A stretch of DNA of 64,000 nt from Mucilaginibacter sp. dw_454 (GCF_018449775.1 NZ_JAAVVB010000008.1:105787-169786), one strand, 5' to 3'; positions 51,657 through 60,726 are shown, numbered from the stretch's first letter. Notes: generated from the sequence alone by a model not told the origin. Numbers and translations are program-made.

Positions 51657-53615
51657 TTATTGGTGTATGTAAAGAGCTGCGCCGCCACCTTTGGCTAAGT
51701 TCAGTTCCATTTTGGTTTTATTGGTTACGGTGATGGTTTTATAGGTATAGCTGGTGGCTACCGTGTTGGCATCTGCCCCGTCTGTATAAATATCAGCTTT
51801 ATAACTCACACCTTTGGGGAGGAATGAAAAATCAAGGTTTTGCTTACGCTCGTCCCAATTGGTCATGGCGCCCACAAACCAGTTTTTGCCTTTTCGTTTG
51901 GCTATCATGGCATACGCGCCAACTTTACCGTCAAGCACTTTAGTTTCATCAAAGGTTGAAGGCACGGCCGACAGATAGGTCAGGATATCCGGATATTTTT
52001 CATATTCGGTTGGCGAGTCGGACAGCATGGCTAAATATTGGTCGTACACCACATACATTGCCAACTCATGGCAGCGTGTACCTAATGACGATGGCAAGCC
52101 GCCATCAATTGGCTTAAAAGTAGCCATGGTAGCATTGCGCATAGAACCCGGCGTATAATCCAGTGGACCGGCCAGCATTCGTGTAAACGTAAAAGTTAAA
52201 TGGTGTTGCGGATTAGCGGTAAAATCCCATTTATCACATTCCTCGCCGCGCACCGCTTCATAGTTCATAATGTTGGGATAAGTGCGCTGTATGCCTGATG
52301 GCTTACCGCAACCGTGGAAGTCAATCATTAGATGACGTTCTGCGGCGCCTTTGGCAATTTTTTCCATCCACTGCGCTACTTGCTGGTCATCGCGGTCAAA
52401 GAAATCCACTTTTAAACCCGCCGCACCCAACGACTTAATAAAGTCCAGGTTTTTGTCCAGATCATTCAGCAATGGCACAGCTACAGCCCACAAAAACACA
52501 CCAACGTTCTTGCTTTTAGCGTAACGTATCACCTCGCGGATATCTACACGGGACATCACTTTTTTCACATCATAATTGTCTGACCAGCCGGCATCGATCA
52601 TCAAATATTCCAGTTTGTTTTTGGCAGCGAAATCGACGTAATACTTATACAATACCGTGTTCCGGTTTGCCATTCCAGACGGGATATCTGCGCCGGGCAG
52701 CATGGCGTCATGCCACCATTCCCAGGTCGCTTTGCCGGGTTTTATCCATTTGGTATCTGTTAATACTGATGGTTTAGCTAGCTTGTAGATCAGTTGATTA
52801 TTGAGCAGTGTTTTGTCGTCATCGGTAACAATCACAACGCGCCACGGGTAATCGCGCGCGCCGCTGGTTTTGGCGATATAGTTTTCGCGCTCTTTTACTA
52901 CCGACACAAAATTTCCCCAGCTACCCATTACAGATTTAGCCGGATAGTAGGCCCATTCACCACGGAAACCACTGTCATGCTTTTGAATGTACATGCCGGG
53001 ATAATCAGCCACATCAGCCTCGGCAACAACCACTTTTACATTACTTTGCGGATAAGCAAATAAAGCAGGAGTTAATGCGCGGGTATCGTTTTTTACATCA
53101 GCGACAGCTGGCTTTACTACATACGGCAGCTCCCAGGCAGTATAGTTAGTCGTCTCTGCCCAGGTTGCAGATGGATTTCCAGGCAGGTTAAATGAAGCCT
53201 GCTCGCTCATTACTTTTACGGAGTCTTTCAAAGCCGTCACAAAGCGATAGGCCATGCCTTCGTTATAGGCACGAAATATCACTGAATAATCGCCATTGAA
53301 CTTTAGCGTGAGTTGCTGGTAATTATCTGTTAGCGTAGCTGATTTGCCATACAGCGGATGCAAGATATTTTTGATATCAACTTTGGTATTATTAAGCACC
53401 TTAGCCGATTTTCCTAATGTTTCTTTATCCAAATTTAACGATATAGATGAAATCGATATTACAGGACTGCCTTTATAAATAACGCTATAAGCTATACTGT
53501 CGTCAACCTTTATATTTACTGAAATATTTTTATCTGGAGATGTGATATGATAAGATTGAGCCGCTACTTTGCCGCCAATTATCGCCAGTAAAAACATAAA
53601 AACTAAGCATCTCAT
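51657..53615 (-). CDS. GH97 glycoside hydrolase, probable retaining alpha-galactosidase
   Basis: The 652-residue enzyme has a signal peptide (to KVAAQ). The N-terminal beta-sandwich (about 22-280) is followed by a TIM barrel with WEWWHDAMLPGAD, LMIDAGW and the segment LKVDFFDRDDQ. In GH97 a carboxylate at this position (Asp404) marks the retaining branch, known for alpha-galactosidase; the inverting alpha-glucosidase branch has glycine. The acid/base candidate is Glu453 in NYEAVRGEE. The start overlaps the mutarotase stop (ATGA). It probably acts in the periplasm, fitting a galactose-oriented operon. Confidence 0.9.
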   Translation of the reverse strand: MRCLVFMFLLAIIGGKVAAQSYHITSPDKNISVNIKVDDSIAYSVIYKGSPVISISSISLNLDKETLGKSAKVLNNTKVDIKNILHPLYGKSATLTDNYQQLTLKFNGDYSVIFRAYNEGMAYRFVTALKDSVKVMSEQASFNLPGNPSATWAETTNYTAWELPYVVKPAVADVKNDTRALTPALFAYPQSNVKVVVAEADVADYPGMYIQKHDSGFRGEWAYYPAKSVMGSWGNFVSVVKERENYIAKTSGARDYPWRVVIVTDDDKTLLNNQLIYKLAKPSVLTDTKWIKPGKATWEWWHDAMLPGADIPSGMANRNTVLYKYYVDFAAKNKLEYLMIDAGWSDNYDVKKVMSRVDIREVIRYAKSKNVGVFLWAVAVPLLNDLDKNLDFIKSLGAAGLKVDFFDRDDQQVAQWMEKIAKGAAERHLMIDFHGCGKPSGIQRTYPNIMNYEAVRGEECDKWDFTANPQHHLTFTFTRMLAGPLDYTPGSMRNATMATFKPIDGGLPSSLGTRCHELAMYVVYDQYLAMLSDSPTEYEKYPDILTYLSAVPSTFDETKVLDGKVGAYAMIAKRKGKNWFVGAMTNWDERKQNLDFSFLPKGVSYKADIYTDGADANTVATSYTYKTITVTNKTKMELNLAKGGGAALYIHQ

Positions 53616-54592
53616 ATTACGTCAAATTTAAAAGTGATAAACTCATCATATACATGATGCTTGGGCAATAATGCCGATGGAAATTCTGGCCTGTTCATAC
53701 TGTCGGGATAATGCTGGCACTCCAGGCAAAGGCCCTCGAATGGTTGGCAATAACGGTTATTTAAATTAAGATGTTTACTGTTCAGATAGTCGCCGGTGTA
53801 TAGAAATATACCGGGATAAGAGGTATTGACAGTCAACGCCCGGCCTGACAATTGATCAATCAACTTGGCGGCGAAACTTTTGTCATCATTCAGAATATAG
53901 TATGAATTAATGCCTTTTTCGGCGTCAAGATTAATGGGGGCGGCAGGAATTATTTTTCCTGTTGGGATATAATCACCGCCGGCAGCCACTATCTTATCGG
54001 CATTGATTTGTATCTGATGATCCAGCACCGTCAAATCGCCGTCGGACAAATTGAAATAAGCGTGATTGGTAAAATTGGCATAAGTGTCTTTATCGCTCAC
54101 GGCTTTGTAGCGGATAGAAAGCTCATTGTCGTCGCTCCATTTATAAGTTATCCGGAGATTCAAATTGCCGGGATAGCCGCCGTCGCCATCATGGCTATGC
54201 AGCACCATAACCAATTCATCGTCATTTACTTCAAAACCAAACACTTTACTATTAAAACCACTTGATGCGCTGTGATTACTATTTACACCATCATTAGCTT
54301 CTAATTGATAAATTTCTTCATTAAGCGTGAACTGCGATTTGCTAACGCGATTGGCGTAGCGGCCAATGGTAGAACCGATATAACAGTTATCATCCAGATA
54401 GCTTTCCAAAGTGGGAAAACCGATAATAGCATTGCCTAATTTACCATCCTTACCGGGCACTTTAACACTTACCAGGGTAGCGCCATAGTTGCACACTTCT
54501 ACAAAAGCGCCGCTGCTATTAGTAAGCATAAACAGAAAAATGTCTGTACCCTGCGTGGTTCCCCAGGCTTTACAGGTGATGGTAGTACTCAT
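53612..54592 (-). CDS. galM: Aldose 1-epimerase (galactose mutarotase)
   Basis: The enzyme interconverts alpha and beta anomers of galactose and other aldoses. The 326-residue form starting at the ATG at 54592 (MSTTITCKAWG) is chosen because an upstream extension of the frame runs through the AraC-type regulatory repeats. Motifs: NYGATLVSVKVPGKDG, GSTIGRYANRV, YKAVSDKDTYANFTNHAYFNL (catalytic His in NHAYFNL), and CLECQHYPDSMNRPEFPS with the catalytic Glu. No signal peptide is visible. First gene of the four-gene operon and divergent from the AraC gene. Confidence 0.92.
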   Translation of the reverse strand: MSTTITCKAWGTTQGTDIFLFMLTNSSGAFVEVCNYGATLVSVKVPGKDGKLGNAIIGFPTLESYLDDNCYIGSTIGRYANRVSKSQFTLNEEIYQLEANDGVNSNHSASSGFNSKVFGFEVNDDELVMVLHSHDGDGGYPGNLNLRITYKWSDDNELSIRYKAVSDKDTYANFTNHAYFNLSDGDLTVLDHQIQINADKIVAAGGDYIPTGKIIPAAPINLDAEKGINSYYILNDDKSFAAKLIDQLSGRALTVNTSYPGIFLYTGDYLNSKHLNLNNRYCQPFEGLCLECQHYPDSMNRPEFPSALLPKHHVYDEFITFKFDVI

Positions 54593-54613
54593 AATTACGT
54601 TTAATCGGTAAGG

Positions 54614-54673
54614 TAAAAGTAGGCGCATAATGCATCGCGAAAAATGGACAATGACAGATATTAAATGGACAAT
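54614..54673 (-). promoter_or_regulatory. AraC-type direct repeats and promoter of the mutarotase operon
   Basis: Two identical 11-mers AAATGGACAAT lie at 54642-54652 and 54663-54673, 21 bp apart, that is two helical turns, as AraC-family dimers prefer. Read towards the operon they are ATTGTCCATTT. The -7-like box TACTTTTA (54621-54614) follows 20 bp after the second half-site, which thus covers the -33 position. The start codon is 21 bp beyond. Confidence 0.65.
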
Positions 54674-54715
54674 ATTATCATTCAATAATTAGGTTTCTTT
54701 ATATTTATCTGTCGA

Positions 54716-54728
54716 AAATGTACATTTG
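54716..54728 (+). promoter_or_regulatory. Palindrome and -7 box before the AraC gene
   Basis: AAATGTACATTT (54716-54727) is a 12-bp palindrome whose left half resembles the AAATGGACA half-site. TACATTTG (54721-54728) inside it matches TAnnTTTG and lies 34 bp before the AraC start codon. Autoregulation is suggested. Confidence 0.45.
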
Positions 54729-54762
54729 ATGCACAGCCAGCCAATTATACCATTTTTAATAA

Positions 54763-55656
54763 ATGAACAATATTACCGAAAGCAAAAAGATCAAGGAAGG
54801 CTTTGTAGGCCAACGCATGATTGTGCTGCCACCAAACGTTAAACGGTCGGTAATTAGCAACCCGCTCATTCGTAATTTCTATTTGACGGCCATCGGTTAT
54901 TATCCTAAAGCCATCTATCATGACCGCGAGCGTAAGGCAGGCAGTAACCAATATATCCTTTTATATTGTGTAGATGGCGAGGGCACGGTACATATCGGCA
55001 ACGAAACGTACTTGCTCAAACCCAATACCTATATCATCATACCAAAAAATGTAGGGCACCGGTATAAAAGCTCCAATAACAATCCCTGGAGTATTTATTG
55101 GGTACATTTTAGCGGTTTAACTGCCGATGCTTTGTATGAACGATCAGCACCGCAGGGTTATCCCGAGGTTCATGCCATCCCCTATGATGAAAGCCGGATC
55201 AAACTTTTTGAGCAGGTCTACAGGATATTGGAGCATAGTTTTCATGAAAAGGAGCTGGAAATTACCAATCTGTATCTACAGCATTTCGTCACCTCGTTGA
55301 TCTATTATAAAGAATTGAACCCGGTAGCTTATGAAACTGACGCAGTGAGTTTGTCTATCGCCCACATGAAAAAGCATATCGACAAAAAGCTGTTGATTGA
55401 AGATCTGGCAGCGCAACGGGGTATTTCAGTATCGCATTATTCGCGGCTATTTCATCAAAAAACCGGGTCGTCGCCCATCAACTATTTTAATTTACTGAAG
55501 ATCCAGGCCTCGTGCCAGCACTTGTATTTTACCGACAGAAGCATTAAAGAAATTGCCGTTACGTTAGGTTTTGATGATCAGTATTACTTTTCGCGATTGT
55601 TTACCAAGCTAATTGGTTTATCACCGTTGAAATATAGGAAAACGCATAAGAAATGA
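54763..55656 (+). CDS. AraC family transcriptional regulator
   Basis: The 297-residue protein has an N-terminal cupin ligand domain (about 35-170; YILLYCVDGEGTVHIGNETYLLKPNTYIIIPKNVGHRY) and a C-terminal pair of helix-turn-helix motifs (about 195-295; LAAQRGISVSHYSRLFHQKTGSSPINYFNLLKIQ shown by its ends, and IKEIAVTLGFDDQYYFSRLFTKLIGLSPLKYRK). It stands between the divergent mutarotase operon and the GH95-GH36 pair. Direct repeats at 54642-54673 and 55800-55831 are candidate binding sites, so it likely activates both units in response to a galactoside or fucoside. Confidence 0.9.
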   Translation: MNNITESKKIKEGFVGQRMIVLPPNVKRSVISNPLIRNFYLTAIGYYPKAIYHDRERKAGSNQYILLYCVDGEGTVHIGNETYLLKPNTYIIIPKNVGHRYKSSNNNPWSIYWVHFSGLTADALYERSAPQGYPEVHAIPYDESRIKLFEQVYRILEHSFHEKELEITNLYLQHFVTSLIYYKELNPVAYETDAVSLSIAHMKKHIDKKLLIEDLAAQRGISVSHYSRLFHQKTGSSPINYFNLLKIQASCQHLYFTDRSIKEIAVTLGFDDQYYFSRLFTKLIGLSPLKYRKTHKK

Positions 55657-55663
55657 TGTTTTA

Positions 55664-55740
55664 TTTGTCATTGCGAGCATAGCGTGGCAATCGCAAGGAT
55701 GCAATATTCGCGATTGCCACGCTATGCTCGCAATGACAAA
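55664..55740. repeat. REP hairpin, family GTCATTGCGAGCGA (copy 5)
   Basis: Perfect 31-bp arms around a 15-base loop (AAGGATGCAATATTC). It begins 8 bp after the AraC stop codon and can end that transcript. Its arms contain GCATAGCGTGG rather than GCGAGGNACGAGCGTGG, a shorter variant whose changes are matched in both arms. Confidence 0.85.
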
Positions 55741-55799
55741 TGTTATCAGCTACAAAATGCCAAGATCGCTTAATTCATTGTATAATTCCGATAGATAAG

Positions 55800-55858
55800 A
55801 TCATCCATCTTTAAAACCATTTTGTCTATTTTTAATGCTGACTTTCAGGATAGATTTA
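55800..55858 (+). promoter_or_regulatory. AraC-type direct repeats and promoter of the GH95-GH36 unit
   Basis: ATCATCCATCT (55800-55810) and TTTGTCTATTT (55821-55831) match ATTGTCCATTT at 8 and 9 of 11 positions and are again 21 bp apart, in the same orientation relative to the gene as upstream of the mutarotase operon. TAGATTTA (55851-55858) as a -7-like box follows 19 bp after. Start codon 40 bp beyond. Confidence 0.55.
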
Positions 55859-55898
55859 CACCGATTTATAAACCACCTAATATTCAATATTGCGTCTG

Positions 55899-58238
55899 AT
55901 GGATTTTAAAAGATTTATGCCTGTTGCGGCATTTTTTGTTTTGGTGTCGATGACCACCATTGCCCAAAAACAATTGACCTTACATTATGATAAGCCCGCT
56001 GCCAATTGGGAACAAACGCTGCCTTTGGGCAATGGCCGCTTAGGTATGATGCCGACCAGCGGTATCACCGACGACCAGATCACACTAAACGATATCACGC
56101 TATGGTCCGGCTCTCCGCAAGACGCCAATAACTATGATGCATACAAGAAACTGCCCGAGATCACCCAACTGCTGCTGGCCGGTAAAAACGTCGAGGCCCA
56201 AAACCTCATTGACAAAGACTTTGTGTGTAAAGGTCCCGGCTCAGGCGGTAAACAATGGGGCTGTTTCCAGACTTTGGGCAATTTGAACCTGAAGTTTGAT
56301 TATGGCAATGCTGATGCGTCGGCTTATACCAATTACCATCGCCGCTTATCTTTAAATAATGCTATCGCGACAACAAGTTATAAAGTTGGTACAACTACTT
56401 ATACCCGCGAGTACTTTACCAGTTTTAGTGGTGATGTGGATGTGATCCGTTTGACTGCAGATCAACCGGGCAAGCTAAACCTGAGTATCGCCATGGATCG
56501 CAAAGAACGATCTACCACCACCACCAAAGGCAATACCCTACAAATGCAAGGCCGTCTGGATAATGGCACCGACGGTAATGGCATGCAATACATCGCTAAC
56601 GCCAAAGTAAAACTGAGCGGCGGTACCTTAACTGCCGATGACAATAAACTGGTGATCAAAAACGCGACATCCGCTATAATCTATCTATCTGCAACCACCG
56701 ACTTCCGCGATGCCGATTTCAAAACCCGTATGACGCAGAACTTGACTTCGTCCATGCTAAAACCATATGAGCAGTTAAAGAAGGAGCACATTGCTAAGTT
56801 CCAAAAACTGTTTAACCGCGTCACCCTTGACCTGGGCAAAACGGACGATAGCGAAACTACCGATCAGCGCCTCATCACCTTTCATAATAACCCGGATGCC
56901 GATAAATTGCTGCCGGTATTGTTTTACCAATTCGGTCGTTACTTAAGTATTAGCAGTACCCGCGTTGGCTTATTGCCACCAAACTTGCAGGGGCTTTGGG
57001 CCAATGAAACCCATACGCCATGGAATGGCGATTATCACCTGGATGTGAACGTACAGATGAACCATTTCCCTGTCGAGGTTAATAACCTGTCAGAATTGAA
57101 CCTGCCATTAGTAGAACTGGTGCGCGGTATGGTTAAAAACGGCGAACGCACCGCCAAAGCTTACTACAATGCCGATGGCTGGGTGGCCCACGTAATTACC
57201 AACGTTTGGGGTTGGACCGAACCCGGCGAAAGTGCCTCGTGGGGTGTCACCAAAGCCGGCTCGGGCTGGTTATGCAGCAATCTGTGGGACCACTACGCCT
57301 TTACCGACGACAAAGCCTACCTGAAAAGCATCTACCCGATATTGAAAGGCTCGGCACAGTTTTATAATAGTATTCTGGTTAAAGATCCTAAATCTGGCTA
57401 TATGGTAACTGCTCCATCATCATCGCCAGAGAATAGCTTTATGATGCCTGATGGCAGCGGCCGCCACGCCAGTATTTGTATTGGTGCCACCATAGATAAC
57501 CAGATAATGCGCGAGCTTTTTGCGAATGTGATCAATGCTTCGGAGACGCTGGGTATCGATCCCGACTTCCGCGCACAACTGAAGAAACGCTTAACCGAGA
57601 TCCCTCCTGCCGGCATTATCAGTAAAGACGGCCGCATCCAGGAGTGGCTGGAAGATTATGCTGAAACCGAGCCTACGCACCGCCATGTGTCGCACTTGTA
57701 TGGTGTTTACCCGGCATCAGAGATCACGGCCGATGGTACGCCTGAACTTGCCGAAGCCGCCCGCAAAACTTTGAACGTTCGTGGCGATGATGGACCAAGC
57801 TGGTCCATAGCTTACAAACTGTTGTTTTGGGCCAGGCTGCATGACGGTAATCGTGCTTACAAGCTCTTCCATGAGTTGATGAAACCGGTTACCGCTACGG
57901 GCATCAACTATAGTGCTGGTGGTGGTATTTACCCTAACTTGCTGTCTGCCGGTCCGCCGTTTCAGATTGACGGTAACTTTGGCGCCGAAGCCGGTATTGC
58001 CGAAATGCTGATCCAGAGCCATGAAGGTTATATCAACCTGTTGCCTGCTATCCCTGATTGCTGGAAAGCGCAGGGCAGCGTGAAAGGACTGAAGGCCCGT
58101 GGCAACTTTACGGTAGACATAACCTGGAAAGACGGCAAGGTTATCAGTTACCTAATCACATCGCCGCAGGCTAAAAAGGTAAAAGTGAAGGTAAATGGTA
58201 AATTTGAGGTAATTAATAGCCACAAAAGTTTATCATAG
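55899..58238 (+). CDS. GH95 alpha-L-fucosidase (or alpha-L-galactosidase), secreted
   Basis: The start at ATG 55899 gives 779 residues and a clear signal peptide (MDFKRFMPVAAFFVLVSMTT, cut near IAQ). A TTG nine bases earlier is less likely. GH95 features: LHYDKPAANWEQTLPLGNGRLGMM with ITLWSGSPQD, NLQGLWANETHTPWNGDYHLDVNVQMNHFP containing the catalytic Asn pair region, and a final HLYGVYPASEI followed by QIDGNFGAEAGIAEMLIQS. Inverting enzymes of this family release terminal fucose (some release L-galactose). It has 63 bp before the GH36 gene, same strand. Confidence 0.9.
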   Translation: MDFKRFMPVAAFFVLVSMTTIAQKQLTLHYDKPAANWEQTLPLGNGRLGMMPTSGITDDQITLNDITLWSGSPQDANNYDAYKKLPEITQLLLAGKNVEAQNLIDKDFVCKGPGSGGKQWGCFQTLGNLNLKFDYGNADASAYTNYHRRLSLNNAIATTSYKVGTTTYTREYFTSFSGDVDVIRLTADQPGKLNLSIAMDRKERSTTTTKGNTLQMQGRLDNGTDGNGMQYIANAKVKLSGGTLTADDNKLVIKNATSAIIYLSATTDFRDADFKTRMTQNLTSSMLKPYEQLKKEHIAKFQKLFNRVTLDLGKTDDSETTDQRLITFHNNPDADKLLPVLFYQFGRYLSISSTRVGLLPPNLQGLWANETHTPWNGDYHLDVNVQMNHFPVEVNNLSELNLPLVELVRGMVKNGERTAKAYYNADGWVAHVITNVWGWTEPGESASWGVTKAGSGWLCSNLWDHYAFTDDKAYLKSIYPILKGSAQFYNSILVKDPKSGYMVTAPSSSPENSFMMPDGSGRHASICIGATIDNQIMRELFANVINASETLGIDPDFRAQLKKRLTEIPPAGIISKDGRIQEWLEDYAETEPTHRHVSHLYGVYPASEITADGTPELAEAARKTLNVRGDDGPSWSIAYKLLFWARLHDGNRAYKLFHELMKPVTATGINYSAGGGIYPNLLSAGPPFQIDGNFGAEAGIAEMLIQSHEGYINLLPAIPDCWKAQGSVKGLKARGNFTVDITWKDGKVISYLITSPQAKKVKVKVNGKFEVINSHKSLS

Positions 58239-58301
58239 TTTTAAAGCAATTGCTTAAATATGCAGACCGAAACTTCGGCAACCAATCAATAAGAGTAAAC
58301 C

Positions 58302-60488
58302 ATGAATTTTAAATCTTCATTCCTTTTGCTGCCACTGGCGCTAATTGCGCTGAAAAACAATGCGCAAGCGCAGGTTATTTCGATAGAAACCGCCAATAAC
58401 GCGCTGGTGTTGCAGGCTGATGACAAGCACGACGTTAACACAATATACTTTGGCCCTAAACTGGCCGACAGCAAAGAGTATAGCCACCTCGCAGCCGCTT
58501 ATGGCAAGGACAATGACTATACCGGCCAAATGGCATCGGTTTATACACCGGCCGGTTCGCGCAACTTGTTGGAGCCGGCTATCGCGGTATCGCATGCCGA
58601 TGGCAACCAGTCGCTCGATTTGAAATATGTGAGTCATAAGATTGATAAAGTAAGCGACGATATTAGCTTGCTGACTATCATACTCAAAGACCAGGTCTAC
58701 AATACGGAGGTTACGCTTTACTACAAATCATACTATAAAGACGATGTGATAGAGCAATGGAGCACCATTAAGAATGGCGAGAAAGGCACTATCGTTTTGA
58801 ATAAGTTTGCATCTGCCGATCTGTATTTGAAAGCCGGCTCATTCTACCTGACCCAATACCATGGCGACTGGGCCAAAGAGATGCGCCCAGAAACCTCGCA
58901 AATCACCCATGGTATCAAGACCTTGGACAGTAAACTAGGCACCCGTGCCGACCTATTCCAACCACCAGTGTTTATGGTGTCGATGGATAAGCCGGCTACC
59001 GAGGATGAAGGAACGGTTTTATACGGTTCCATTGAATGGAGCGGCAACTACCGTACCGATCTGGAGCTTGACCCGGAGAACAACCTGCGCATTATATCGG
59101 GCATTAACAACTATGCATCGGCATATCAATTGAAGGCCGGCGAGAGCTTTACTACGCCGCCGTTCCTGTCTGTACTATCACGTAACGGCAAAGGCGATGC
59201 AAGTCGCAAATTGCAGCACTGGGCGCGTAACTACAAGCTATTGGATGGGAATGGCACCCGCTTGACGTTATTGAATAACTGGGAGAGCACCTACTTTGAT
59301 TTTGATGAGACCAAGTTGGCCGCTTTGCTGAAAGACACTAAGAAACTAGGCGTCGACATGTTTTTGTTAGACGATGGCTGGTTCGGTAACAAATACCCGC
59401 GTAATGGCGATCACTCCGGCCTGGGCGATTGGCAGGAGACCAAAACCAAGCTGCCAAACGGTATCTCTTCGTTAGTTAAAGGTGCAGGCGACAACGGCGT
59501 GAAGTTTGGCATCTGGGTGGAGCCTGAGATGGTGAACCCTAAGAGCGAGCTGTACGAGAAGCACCCGGATTGGGTGATTAAACAGCCTAAGCGCGACGAA
59601 TACTACTTTCGTAATCAGCTGGTGTTAGATCTGAGCAACCCTGCCGTGCAGGATTTTGTGTTTGGTATAGTTGATAACCTGTTTACTCATAACCCTGCCC
59701 TGGCTTACATCAAGTGGGATTGCAACGCAGTGATCTATAACGCTTACTCGGCTTACTTGAAGAAGGACCAGTCGCAGTTTTATGTGGACTATATGCATGG
59801 GCTGTATAACGTACTGTCGCGCATCCGCGCTAAATATCCTAAGGTGCCCATGATGCTATGCTCTGGTGGTGGTGGCCGTGTGGATTACAACGCGTTGCAG
59901 TACTTTACCGAATTCTGGCCAAGCGATAACACCGACCCGCTGGAGCGTGTGTTTATCCAATGGGAGTACTCTTACTTCTACCCGGCTATTGCCAGCTCAA
60001 ACCACGTTACCGACTGGAGCAAGCTGCCTATCAAGTATCGTGTTGACGTTGCGTCTATGGGCAAGCTGGGCTTCGATATCGTGATCAGCAAGCTGGCCCA
60101 GAACGACCTGCAGTTTGTACAGGATGCGGTGAAGAACTTCAATGGCTTTAAGTCGGTTGTTTGGCAAGGCGACCAGTACCGTTTGCTTGATCCGCGCGAG
60201 AATGCGGTAGCGTCTATAGCCTACGTTAATGAGGCTAAGACAACCGCCATCATGTTTAACTACCTGGTTAACTATCGCTATGATGAAGGCAGCAAAGAGC
60301 CTATCCGTTTGAAAGGACTGGACCCGGCTAAACAGTATAAATTAAAGGAGATCAACCTCTATCCCGGTACCAATTCAGGTGTTGACGAGAACCAACCCTA
60401 TTCGGGCGACTTCCTGATGAAGATCGGTATCAACCCGCATGTAAACTCGGGCCGCAGCAGTGTAGTGTTGCAGGTACAGGCGCAGTAA
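58302..60488 (+). CDS. GH36 alpha-galactosidase, secreted
   Basis: The 728-residue enzyme has a signal peptide (to AQAQ). The N-terminal beta-supersandwich is followed by a TIM barrel with LDDGWFGNKYPRNGDHSGLGDW, WVEPEMVNPKSELY, the nucleophile segment YIKWDCNAVI (Asp473) and the acid/base region TEFWPSDNTDPLERV (Asp542), preceded by the CSGGGGRVDYN loop. All are standard GH36 features. It removes alpha-1,6-galactose from oligosaccharides such as raffinose or galactomannan side chains. It is the second of two genes after the AraC-type control region. Confidence 0.95.
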   Translation: MNFKSSFLLLPLALIALKNNAQAQVISIETANNALVLQADDKHDVNTIYFGPKLADSKEYSHLAAAYGKDNDYTGQMASVYTPAGSRNLLEPAIAVSHADGNQSLDLKYVSHKIDKVSDDISLLTIILKDQVYNTEVTLYYKSYYKDDVIEQWSTIKNGEKGTIVLNKFASADLYLKAGSFYLTQYHGDWAKEMRPETSQITHGIKTLDSKLGTRADLFQPPVFMVSMDKPATEDEGTVLYGSIEWSGNYRTDLELDPENNLRIISGINNYASAYQLKAGESFTTPPFLSVLSRNGKGDASRKLQHWARNYKLLDGNGTRLTLLNNWESTYFDFDETKLAALLKDTKKLGVDMFLLDDGWFGNKYPRNGDHSGLGDWQETKTKLPNGISSLVKGAGDNGVKFGIWVEPEMVNPKSELYEKHPDWVIKQPKRDEYYFRNQLVLDLSNPAVQDFVFGIVDNLFTHNPALAYIKWDCNAVIYNAYSAYLKKDQSQFYVDYMHGLYNVLSRIRAKYPKVPMMLCSGGGGRVDYNALQYFTEFWPSDNTDPLERVFIQWEYSYFYPAIASSNHVTDWSKLPIKYRVDVASMGKLGFDIVISKLAQNDLQFVQDAVKNFNGFKSVVWQGDQYRLLDPRENAVASIAYVNEAKTTAIMFNYLVNYRYDEGSKEPIRLKGLDPAKQYKLKEINLYPGTNSGVDENQPYSGDFLMKIGINPHVNSGRSSVVLQVQAQ

Positions 60489-60496
60489 TCGCCTTA

Positions 60497-60575
60497 TGTC
60501 ATTGCGAGCGAGGAACGAGCGTGGCAATCGCAAGGATGCCATGTTCGCGATTGCCGCGCTACGCTCGCAATGACA
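60497..60575. repeat. REP hairpin, family GTCATTGCGAGCGA (copy 6)
   Basis: Near-perfect inverted repeat 8 bp behind the GH36 stop codon, loop AAGGATGCCATGTTC. Directly followed, 4 bp later, by the GTTTCA element copy B. It can act as the terminator of the GH95-GH36 unit. Confidence 0.85.
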
Positions 60576-60579
60576 AATT

Positions 60580-60726
60580 GCGGTGTTTTGTTTCACGTGA
60601 GTGTATGACAGATGAAACAAGTGAAACACTTTTTTAACACAATAAATTATCATTCAACCAATTACAAAATTGGAGTGAAACAAAATGAAACAGCAAAAAT
60701 GACTTTTAGGTCATTTTTTGTTTCAC
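60580..60726. repeat. GTTTCA/TGAAAC-rich 147-bp element, copy B
   Basis: Inverse copy of 30309-30454. It begins GCGGTGTTTTGTTTCACGTG and ends with GTTTCAC. Ends are nearly identical to copy A; the middle differs but keeps a hairpin at the same place (CCAATT-ACAA-AATTGG, 60658-60673). An inner hairpin AAAAATGAC/GTCATTTTT is perfect here. Lies in the 352-bp gap between GH36 and the Crp/Fnr gene. Confidence 0.7.

Noticed and set aside
54593..54685. Longer N-terminus for the mutarotase
   Set aside because: It would run through the AraC-type direct repeats and promoter, and the family start fits the ATG at 54592.
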